Of a DNA stretch of 64,000 nucleotides, positions 1-6,644 are shown in pieces (the first letter of the stretch is position 1; every line of letters begins with the position of its first letter). Under the pieces are notes generated by a model. That model searched no databases, was not told the origin of the DNA, and saw only the letters and a program-made list of their open reading frames with translations. The translations under genes and the position numbers were made by a program. This stretch comes from Candidatus Pedobacter colombiensis. Its GTDB lineage: Bacteria; Bacteroidota; Bacteroidia; Sphingobacteriales; Sphingobacteriaceae. The DNA lies in contig CP119313.1 of assembly GCA_029202485.1 (NCBI GenBank), positions 5,270,001-5,334,000 of the forward strand, read 5' to 3'.

Positions 1-232
1 TAAAACAAAAAGGCATATAGCGTAATCCTTGTCGATCTTCTTTGGAGGTCACAAACTGTGACCTCCAATTCTCCAGCTCTTCTTTGTTCATCTCAAACAT
101 AAAGTCTTGTGGAAAACGTGTAATATTACGTCTTACTGCCTGTTTTAATACCTTGGTTTCAACTCCATAGAGTTCAGCAAGATCCCTATCCAACATCACT
201 TTCTGATCCCGGATCACATAGATCTTGTTCAT
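1..232 (-). CDS. ORF6N domain-containing protein, N-terminal part (runs off left edge)
   Basis: Reading the minus strand from an ATG at 232 gives a protein starting MNKIYVIRDQKVMLDRDLAE, followed by YGVETKVLKQAVRRN and FPQDFMFEM. This is the conserved start of the ORF6N domain, a DNA-binding-type domain of phage and mobile-element proteins that is also common as a single gene in Bacteroidetes. About 77 codons are inside the window and the C-terminus is missing. The frame stays open upstream to a TAG at about 277 and would encode LKNNQTNAVVIPDEAV. From memory that resembles the leader of longer homologues, but no start codon precedes it here. The gene may therefore have lost its original start, or simply start at 232. 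Function unknown; a regulatory or antirepressor-like role is only inference from the domain. Confidence 0.75.
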   Translation of the reverse strand, partial: MNKIYVIRDQKVMLDRDLAELYGVETKVLKQAVRRNITRFPQDFMFEMNKEELENWRSQFVTSKEDRQGLRYMPFCF

Positions 233-321
233 TACCGCTTCATCGGGTATGACTACAGCATTGGTTTGGTTATTTTTTAACGGCTATAGTGCGGGTTTTT
301 CATCACCATAGGCTAAATCAG

Positions 322-329
322 TATATTTG
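322..329 (+). promoter_or_regulatory. -7 promoter box of nagA
   Basis: TATATTTG matches the Bacteroidetes -7 consensus TAnnTTTG. It lies 20 bases before the nagA ATG, so the predicted leader is about 14 nt. The -33 element is weak. Confidence 0.45.
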
Positions 330-349
330 GCTTAACACAATACAATCGT

Positions 350-1456
350 ATGATCGCAATAACCAATTGTAAGCTCTTTAAATCCGGTGTGCTGCTGACA
401 GACCAATCTGTGCTAATTGAAAAAGGAAAAATTAGCCGTGTTTCTAATGAAGAAGTTCCTGCCGGATATACACAAATTGATGCCAGGGGTGATTTCCTTA
501 GTCCTTCTTTTGTAGAACTTCAGATCTATGGTAGTGGCGGACAGCTTTTCTCTGCTTATCCCACAGCGGAAACATTACAGCAGATGGATGATGACCTGAT
601 CCGCAAGGGAACCACAGGTTTTTTGGCCTGCGTAGCTACCAACACCATGGAAATTGTTTATCAGGCCTTGGATGCTGCAAAGGCTTACCGCTCACAAGCC
701 AAAGGCTTTTTGGGCTTGCATCTAGAAGGGCCTTACCTTAATCCTAAGCGTAGGGGTGCACATATTGAAGCTTACATCCATAAAGCGGAGCTTGATGAAG
801 TGAAGCGTCTGCTGGACCATGCAGATGGCACTGTAAAGATGATGACACTGGCGGCTGAACTTCAGGATGATGCAGTGATCAATTATTTACTGGACAATGA
901 TGTGCTTTTGTCATTAGGACATAGTGATGCGAGTTTTGAACAAGCTACGGCTGCGTATAACAAAGGATTTAAAACGACTACACATTTGTTTAATGCCATG
1001 CCCGCAATTCATCACAGGGCTCCTAATTTGCCTGTAGCGGTATTTAATCATCCTGCTGCAATGGCAAGTATCATCGCCGATGGAAACCATGTGGATTTTG
1101 AAATGGTGAAGATGAGCCATAAGCTGATGAAAGACCGACTGTTTTTAATTACTGATGCTGTGACGGAATGTAACATTGGTCCTTATCAGCATCAGCTTTC
1201 GGGAGATAAATTTATTACACCTGATGGTACGCTTTCGGGATCAAACATTACCATGTTACAGGCTGTTGAGAACTGTGTACAACATTGTGATATCCCTTTA
1301 CATGATGCCTTAAATATGGCTTCATCCTATCCTGCAAAGCTGATTGGACTTGCAGATAAAATAGGCTCATTAAACGTTGGTAATGATGCTGATTTGCTAT
1401 TATTGACGCCTGAACTTAAGCTGAGTAAAGTTTTTGTGGGCGGTTTACACATTTGA
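350..1456 (+). CDS. nagA: N-acetylglucosamine-6-phosphate deacetylase
   Basis: Hydrolyses N-acetylglucosamine-6-phosphate to glucosamine-6-phosphate and acetate in amino-sugar catabolism and cell-wall recycling. The 368-residue length is normal for the family. Amidohydrolase-fold signatures are visible in order: GLHLEGPYLNPKRRGAH (metal-ligand Glu), SLGHSDA, TTHLFNAMPAIHHRAP (metal and substrate residues), LITDAV (catalytic Asp) and LSGSNITM near the C-terminus. A TAnnTTTG box lies just upstream. The partner enzyme NagB is not adjacent; a NagB/PIG-L fusion gene runs off the right end of the window, about 62 kb away. pyrH follows after 38 bp with its own promoter-like box, so co-transcription is not required. 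Confidence 0.93.
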   Translation: MIAITNCKLFKSGVLLTDQSVLIEKGKISRVSNEEVPAGYTQIDARGDFLSPSFVELQIYGSGGQLFSAYPTAETLQQMDDDLIRKGTTGFLACVATNTMEIVYQALDAAKAYRSQAKGFLGLHLEGPYLNPKRRGAHIEAYIHKAELDEVKRLLDHADGTVKMMTLAAELQDDAVINYLLDNDVLLSLGHSDASFEQATAAYNKGFKTTTHLFNAMPAIHHRAPNLPVAVFNHPAAMASIIADGNHVDFEMVKMSHKLMKDRLFLITDAVTECNIGPYQHQLSGDKFITPDGTLSGSNITMLQAVENCVQHCDIPLHDALNMASSYPAKLIGLADKIGSLNVGNDADLLLLTPELKLSKVFVGGLHI

Positions 1457-1481
1457 TCCCTCATTAATTAAAACAATTAGT

Positions 1482-1489
1482 TATTTTTG
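1482..1489 (+). promoter_or_regulatory. -7 promoter box of pyrH
   Basis: TATTTTTG fits TAnnTTTG and ends 5 nt before the pyrH ATG. If it is used, the transcript is leaderless or nearly so. A TTTG at 1452-1455 could be a -33 element, but its spacing of 26 nt is long. Confidence 0.45.
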
Positions 1490-1494
1490 GAGCC

Positions 1495-2202
1495 ATGAAA
1501 TATAAACGGATCCTGTTAAAATTAAGTGGCGAATCGCTAATGGGCGAAAAGCAGTATGGTATTGATAATGAGGTGGTAAGGCAATATGCTGAAGACATTA
1601 AGGCAGTTCATGCTCAAGGTCTTGAAATAGCAATCGTTATTGGAGGTGGGAATATTTTTAGAGGTTTAAGTGCCGAAAAGTCCGGTATGGACCGTGCACA
1701 AGCCGATTATATGGGGATGTTGGCAACTGTAATCAACAGTATGGCCTTGCAAGATGCTTTAGAAAAAGTAGGCTTGAAAACGCGTTTACTTACTGCGATT
1801 AAAATGGAGCAAATCTGCGAACCTTTTATCCGCAGAAGAGCGGTACGTCACCTTGAAAAGGGGCGTGTGGTGATTTTTGGCGCCGGTACAGGTAACCCTT
1901 ATTTCACGACAGATTCGGCAGCAGCATTACGCGCTATCGAGATAAAGGCAGATGTGGTATTGAAAGGAACACGTGTTGACGGAATTTATACTGCTGATCC
2001 GGAAAAGGACCCTAATGCCACCAAGTATTCTGAAATTTCCTTTAAAGAAGTTTACGCTAAAGGATTGAATGTGATGGATATGACGGCTTTTACACTTTGC
2101 GAAGAGAACAAATTACCGATTATCGTTTTTGATATGAATAAAACAGGTAATTTTATGAAAATCGCCAATGGCGATGGCATCGGTACGTTAGTTAAGAACT
2201 GA
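1495..2202 (+). CDS. pyrH: UMP kinase
   Basis: Phosphorylates UMP to UDP with ATP, in the cytoplasm, in pyrimidine nucleotide synthesis. The protein has 235 residues, standard for the bacterial hexameric amino-acid-kinase-fold enzyme. Visible signatures are KRILLKLSGESLMG at the N-terminus (phosphate-binding loop), IVIGGGNIFRG, the MLATVINSMALQDALE helix, GTGNPYFTTDSAAALRA and VLKGTRVDGIYTADP. It is followed at 40 bp by frr, the usual bacterial pyrH-frr pairing. The family is normally activated by GTP and inhibited by UTP, but that cannot be read from sequence alone. Confidence 0.97.
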   Translation: MKYKRILLKLSGESLMGEKQYGIDNEVVRQYAEDIKAVHAQGLEIAIVIGGGNIFRGLSAEKSGMDRAQADYMGMLATVINSMALQDALEKVGLKTRLLTAIKMEQICEPFIRRRAVRHLEKGRVVIFGAGTGNPYFTTDSAAALRAIEIKADVVLKGTRVDGIYTADPEKDPNATKYSEISFKEVYAKGLNVMDMTAFTLCEENKLPIIVFDMNKTGNFMKIANGDGIGTLVKN

Positions 2203-2217
2203 TACTAATAAATTTTA

Positions 2218-2225
2218 TATTTTTG
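2218..2225 (+). promoter_or_regulatory. -7 promoter box of frr
   Basis: TATTTTTG matches TAnnTTTG and lies 17 nt before the frr ATG. It suggests frr can also be transcribed separately from pyrH. Confidence 0.4.
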
Positions 2226-2242
2226 GTTAAATTTTACAAAAC

Positions 2243-2806
2243 ATGAATGACCTCATAAAGAAACAATTACAAGATGCCCAGACAAACATGGACAAGGCTA
2301 TTGACCATTGTGAAGCTGAATTGACTAAAATCCGTGCAGGAAAAGCTTCTGCAGGTATGTTAGACGGCATATTTGTAGATTATTATGGTAGTGCTACGGC
2401 TTTATCTCAGGTAGCAAGTATCAATACGCCAGATGCACGTACTTTGCTTGTTCAGCCTTGGGAAAAGAATATGTTAGTGCCAATAGAACGCGCTATTATG
2501 GAGGCCAATATTGGAATTAACCCTCAGAATGATGGTGTAGTAATTCGCCTGGTAGTTCCTCCATTGACTGAAGAACGCAGAAAAGAATTGGTTAAAAAGG
2601 TAAAAGAGGAAGCTGAGCGGGGTAAAATAACCATTCGTAACATCCGTAAAGATGCCAACGAAAAAATCAAAAAATTGAAAGGCGAAAGCATTTCTGATGA
2701 CGAAATTAAAACCGGTGAAGGAGAAGTTCAGAAGATAACTGATGCTTATATCGTTAAAGTTGATAAACATACAGAAGCGAAAGAGAAAGATATCATGACC
2801 GTTTAG
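2243..2806 (+). CDS. frr: Ribosome recycling factor
   Basis: Splits post-termination ribosomes together with EF-G. The 187-residue length matches the family. Recognisable segments are LTKIRAGKASAGMLDGI and VDYYGSATALSQVASI near the N-terminus, then ARTLLVQPWEKNML, NDGVVIRLVVPPLTEERRKE and a charged helical tail (RNIRKDANEKIKKL). It sits downstream of pyrH and is closed by a clear intrinsic terminator at 2838-2870, so pyrH-frr forms the end of a short operon. Confidence 0.97.
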   Translation: MNDLIKKQLQDAQTNMDKAIDHCEAELTKIRAGKASAGMLDGIFVDYYGSATALSQVASINTPDARTLLVQPWEKNMLVPIERAIMEANIGINPQNDGVVIRLVVPPLTEERRKELVKKVKEEAERGKITIRNIRKDANEKIKKLKGESISDDEIKTGEGEVQKITDAYIVKVDKHTEAKEKDIMTV

Positions 2807-2837
2807 AAGTCGGATTATAATCTACTTGTAAATTAAA

Positions 2838-2870
2838 GGGAATGAGGATACTGCTTCATTCCCTTTTTTT
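2838..2870 (+). terminator. Intrinsic terminator of pyrH-frr
   Basis: GGGAATGA and TCATTCCC pair across a 10-nt loop and are followed directly by seven T. The stem is perfect over 8 bp. Confidence 0.85.
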
Positions 2871-2877
2871 ATTTTTG
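2870..2877 (+). promoter_or_regulatory. -7 promoter box of the ABC exporter gene
   Basis: TATTTTTG (TAnnTTTG) overlaps the end of the T-run of the preceding terminator. It lies 23 nt before the ABC exporter ATG. Confidence 0.4.
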
Positions 2878-2900
2878 ATCCCTCAAAACAAAACTTATCG

Positions 2901-4652
2901 ATGAATTTACTGCTTGAATATCTGAAGAACTATAAATGGATAGTGGTTTTAGCCCTTGTATTGGCTGCTATTAATATAGGATTCTCTTTATTAGATCCTT
3001 ACATTACAGGTAGAATTGTAGACCGTTTTATCGAAAAGAAAGATGTGTTGGGAAGAAGCGAGTTCATCTGGGGAGTACTTGGGTTTGTTGGTTTGGGGGT
3101 TGGTGCAGCCATGGTATCCAGGATTGCCAAGAACTTTCAGGATTATTTTACCAGCATCATTGTTCAGAAGGTAGGAGCAGAAATGTATGCAGATGGTTTA
3201 AAACACTCGTTGGAACTACCTTATCAGGTCTTTGAAGATCAACGTAGTGGTGAGACTCTGGGTATACTACAGAAGGTACGTCTGGATTCGGAAAAGTTCA
3301 TCACTTCTTTTATCAGCATTTTATTTGTCAGCCTGATAGGAATGATTTTTGTAATCGTTTACTCAGTTTCGGTGAGTTATAAAGTTACCTTAATTTACTT
3401 CTCTGCAATCCCAATCATTAGTTTTGTGAGCTGGTTCTTGAGTCGTAAAATTAAAACTATACAAAAAAGTATTGTGGCTGAAACAACTGCTTTGGCGGGT
3501 TCCACCACAGAATCATTAAGAAACATTGAACTGGTTAAAAGCTTAGGATTAGCTAATCAGGAAATAGAGCGTTTAAATAAAACAACGTATAAAATACTTG
3601 GTCTTGAGCTTAGAAAGGTAAAGTATGTGCGGAGTATGAGCTTTGTACAGGGTACTACGGTTAATTTTGTACGAAGCAGTATGGTTGTGGTTTTACTGAT
3701 CCTTATTTTTGAAAAGACCATTTCTCCAGGACAGTATTTTTCTTTCCTGTTTTATTCATTCTTCCTTTTTGGTCCATTGCAGGAACTTGGTAATGTAATT
3801 CTCTCATGGCGGGAGGCCGAGGTTTCTTTGGGCAATTTTAAGCGGATTTTAAGCACACCAATTGATCAGAAGCCGCTTAATCCGGTTAAGCTGGAAAAGA
3901 TTACCAAATTGGCTTTTGAGAATGTTAATTTTAAACACTTAACAGGTAAGTTCAATGCATTAACCGACATCAACTTTAGTACCCATAATGGGGAGACTAT
4001 TGCTTTTGTAGGCCCTTCGGGTTCTGGAAAAACAACGTTGGTTAAACTGTTGGTTGGACTTTATCAGCCTATGGAGGGTGATGTGCTTTACAATGATACT
4101 TCAAGCAGACAGATTGACCTTGATTTATTAAGGGAGAAAATAGGTTTTGTAACTCAGGATACACAATTGTTCTCTGGAACAATCAGAGAAAATTTACAGT
4201 TTGTAAGACCGGGCGCTACAGATGAAGAATGTATGCGGGTATTGCAACAGGCCGCTTGTAATAATCTATTGGCAAGAGCAGATAACGGCCTGGATACCGT
4301 AATTGGTGAGGGTGGAGTAAAAGTATCGGGAGGTGAAAAGCAACGTTTATCGATAGCGAGAGCACTTTTGCGTAAGCCGGATATTTTGGTGTTTGATGAA
4401 GCGACATCTTCTTTGGATTCTTTAACAGAAGAGGAAATCACTGCTACCATTCGTGATATTTCGGAGCAAACCAATCACATCACGATATTAATTGCGCACA
4501 GGTTATCGACGATTAAACATGCCGACCGGATTTTTGTACTGGAAAAGGGCCACATTATTGAACAGGGTAGGCACGAAGATCTATTGTTGTTAAATGGCTT
4601 GTATTATGCCATGTGGAGACAACAGATCGGTGAGCGCCTGACAACGGTTTAA
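2901..4652 (+). CDS. ABC exporter, fused membrane and ATPase domains
   Basis: A 583-residue half-transporter of the MsbA/multidrug type that would work as a homodimer in the inner membrane. Residues about 1-310 hold six hydrophobic segments with the exporter-type intracellular loops. The nucleotide-binding domain follows: Walker A GPSGSGKTT near residue 370, Q-loop FVTQDTQLFSGTIREN, signature VSGGEKQR near 475, Walker B ILVFDEATSSLDS, and H-loop IAHRLST. The substrate cannot be told from sequence; lipid, peptide or drug are all possible. The stop codon overlaps by 4 bp the stop of the convergent MFS gene, and a terminator-like hairpin lies inside that gene's 3' end. Confidence 0.92.
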   Translation: MNLLLEYLKNYKWIVVLALVLAAINIGFSLLDPYITGRIVDRFIEKKDVLGRSEFIWGVLGFVGLGVGAAMVSRIAKNFQDYFTSIIVQKVGAEMYADGLKHSLELPYQVFEDQRSGETLGILQKVRLDSEKFITSFISILFVSLIGMIFVIVYSVSVSYKVTLIYFSAIPIISFVSWFLSRKIKTIQKSIVAETTALAGSTTESLRNIELVKSLGLANQEIERLNKTTYKILGLELRKVKYVRSMSFVQGTTVNFVRSSMVVVLLILIFEKTISPGQYFSFLFYSFFLFGPLQELGNVILSWREAEVSLGNFKRILSTPIDQKPLNPVKLEKITKLAFENVNFKHLTGKFNALTDINFSTHNGETIAFVGPSGSGKTTLVKLLVGLYQPMEGDVLYNDTSSRQIDLDLLREKIGFVTQDTQLFSGTIRENLQFVRPGATDEECMRVLQQAACNNLLARADNGLDTVIGEGGVKVSGGEKQRLSIARALLRKPDILVFDEATSSLDSLTEEEITATIRDISEQTNHITILIAHRLSTIKHADRIFVLEKGHIIEQGRHEDLLLLNGLYYAMWRQQIGERLTTV

Positions 4653-5926
4653 ACCTTTTGTTCGTTTATCTCATTAAGGCTTAATTTTATTAAGCCTTTT
4701 GTTTTTAGATAGGTAACGCCGGCAATAAAGATGGTCATGCTGCCTCCAAATACTACTGCAGGTACGGTACGCATCAGCTTTGCGGTTAAGCCCGATTCGA
4801 AGGCTCCAATCTCATTGGATGAACCAATAAACATACTATTTACAGCAGATACCCGGCCTCGCATTTCATCTGGGGTTAGCAGCTGCATAATGGTAGACCG
4901 TATCACGACGCTGATACTATCAAATGCACCTTCCATAAACAGGAACATGAGGGTAAGGTAAAAGTTTTTGGATAGACCGTAGCAGATAATGCTGGTGCCA
5001 AATCCAGTAACAGCAATCAGCAGGTTACGCCATGGTTTGTTCATCGGCGAAAAGCGAGTCATCACCAACATGGTAATCACAGCGCCGATTGATGCTGCCG
5101 CACGCATAAATCCTAAGCCTTCTGAGCCGACTTTAAGTATGTCTTCGGCAAATACAGGTAGGAGGGACACAGCGCCGCCAAAAAAGACGGAAAATAGGTC
5201 TAAGCTCATTGCCCATAACATCATTTTGTTTTTAAATACGAATTGCACGCCTTCAGTAAGACTCTTTACAATACTTTCTTTAGGGATATAGGTGGGCTTA
5301 TGCTGTTTTAAAAAGAAAATGCAGATAAACGCAATTGCTATAAATGTAATGATGATGATGTAAGTTATGGTAATGCCGTAAAAGGCATAAATTAATCCGC
5401 CAGCTGCAGGGGCCAAAATAGAGGCCAATTGCCAACTGGAGCTGGTCCAGGTACTTGAATTTGGGTATAGTTTTTTAGGAACAATCGACGCCATTATCGA
5501 GAAAGAGGTTGGACTAAAAAAACCGCGGGCTATGCCAATCCCGAAGATCATGCAATACATAATTGGCACAATATAGCTGGTTGGTATATAAACATGCATT
5601 TGCTTAGTGGTAACCACCATCATCACCACTGAACACAAGAATACACCGGTAAATATTTTAAAGAGCAATCCTCTTTTTTCAGACTTGTCGGCTATATAGC
5701 CGCCGTATAGGGAAATACCAATGGCTGGTATGGCTTCGCAGAGGCCAATTAATCCAAGTGCAAGTGGGTCTTTGGTGAGGTAATAGATGTGAAAGCCAAT
5801 AATTACGGCTTGCATCTGATAAGCAAAAGTAAAGAAGAAACGCATTCCAAGGTATGATCGGAATTCTCTGTAACGCAAAGCTGCGAAAGGATCGGGTTTC
5901 TCTATAGGTGGTATATGGTCTTCCAA
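4649..5926 (-). CDS. MFS transporter (EntS-like)
   Basis: A 425-residue inner-membrane protein with about 12 hydrophobic segments and the MFS loop motif GGYIADKSEKRG after the second helix. The N-terminal stretch YREFRSYLGMRF and overall pattern resemble the exporter branch containing enterobactin exporter EntS and related macrolide efflux proteins. No substrate can be assigned; neighbours give no siderophore genes. The 3' end overlaps the convergent ABC exporter by 4 bp. The next minus-strand gene (ThiE-like) ends 67 bp upstream, and because there is no obvious terminator between them, read-through from the thiamine transcript is possible. Confidence 0.85.
   Translation of the reverse strand: MEDHIPPIEKPDPFAALRYREFRSYLGMRFFFTFAYQMQAVIIGFHIYYLTKDPLALGLIGLCEAIPAIGISLYGGYIADKSEKRGLLFKIFTGVFLCSVVMMVVTTKQMHVYIPTSYIVPIMYCMIFGIGIARGFFSPTSFSIMASIVPKKLYPNSSTWTSSSWQLASILAPAAGGLIYAFYGITITYIIIITFIAIAFICIFFLKQHKPTYIPKESIVKSLTEGVQFVFKNKMMLWAMSLDLFSVFFGGAVSLLPVFAEDILKVGSEGLGFMRAAASIGAVITMLVMTRFSPMNKPWRNLLIAVTGFGTSIICYGLSKNFYLTLMFLFMEGAFDSISVVIRSTIMQLLTPDEMRGRVSAVNSMFIGSSNEIGAFESGLTAKLMRTVPAVVFGGSMTIFIAGVTYLKTKGLIKLSLNEINEQKV
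4676..4700 (+). terminator. Terminator-like hairpin inside the MFS 3' coding end
   Basis: AAGGCTTAA and TTAAGCCTT pair perfectly over 9 bp around a 5-nt loop, followed by TT then GTTTTT on the plus strand. It lies 24 bp beyond the ABC exporter stop. On the other strand it is coding for the last residues of the MFS protein. Confidence 0.6.
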
Positions 5927-5993
5927 CAGAAAAGTATTTTAAACAAATGTATGCCATCAACCTGCAATAACATACATTTATTTAAAAAAGTAT

Positions 5994-6626
5994 CTACATG
6001 ATCTTGTCATAAAAGTCAAGATAAGCTGTACGCATATCTTCGGCCTGATTTATGGCAGCGGAAGCAGCGATCCCGAAAATCCCGGTATTCATTAAAGGAT
6101 CTATGTCGCTGATGGTAATACCGCCAACAGCAAGCACGGGTAGGTCGATATTCAGCTTTTTTAATTCTGCCATTGCATTTTGGTAACCCGATACACCCAG
6201 TAATGGGGAATTATTGGGCTTGGTGGTTGTGGTATAAAATGGGCCAAAACCTGCGTAATCTGCACCTTCAGCAGCCAGTCTGATTAAGCCTTGCAGCGTA
6301 GTGGCAGAACCACCAATGGTTACTGCTTCGCCCAGTTGCTCACGTAGTTTTACAAAGTCGGCATCAAAATCTTCGATATGAAAACCCTGAATGTCGGCTT
6401 TGCCGTTTAAATGTATATGATCTGTGACGATCAGGGTAGCTCCCCAATCGTCACAGATTTCTGCAATGGCATGAATATCCTGAAGCAATTCATCATCATT
6501 TTTGGTTAGGCAGCGGTATTGTATCCATTTTGCTCCGGCAGAGCAGGCAATTTGTGCCTGTTCGATATGGCTTAGCTTTTGGATATCGTGCGTAATAAAA
6601 TGGAGTTTTTCAATAAACTTTTTCAT
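5994..6626 (-). CDS. ThiE-like thiamine phosphate synthase
   Basis: A 210-residue TIM-barrel protein of the ThiE/TenI family. ThiE joins HMP-pyrophosphate and thiazole-phosphate to make thiamine phosphate. Family marks are AKWIQYRCLTKND (variant of the QLREK region), TLIVTDHIHLNGKADIQGFH, GSATTLQGL, GPFYTTTTKPNN (phosphate-binding TxTK motif), and VLAVGGIT near the end. The usual GVHLGQED segment is altered to GFHIEDFD, so activity as a true ThiE is likely but not certain. The gene starts 18 bp after the TonB-dependent receptor whose transcript begins with a TPP riboswitch, which supports a thiamine role. No other thi biosynthesis gene is nearby. Confidence 0.8.
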   Translation of the reverse strand: MKKFIEKLHFITHDIQKLSHIEQAQIACSAGAKWIQYRCLTKNDDELLQDIHAIAEICDDWGATLIVTDHIHLNGKADIQGFHIEDFDADFVKLREQLGEAVTIGGSATTLQGLIRLAAEGADYAGFGPFYTTTTKPNNSPLLGVSGYQNAMAELKKLNIDLPVLAVGGITISDIDPLMNTGIFGIAASAAINQAEDMRTAYLDFYDKIM

Positions 6627-6644
6627 GATGGACTGCTGTTGGAT

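Noticed and set aside
4989..5291. 100-codon plus-strand ORF inside the MFS gene.
   Set aside because: It is antisense to a well-supported transporter; composition and lack of any family motif show a shadow frame.
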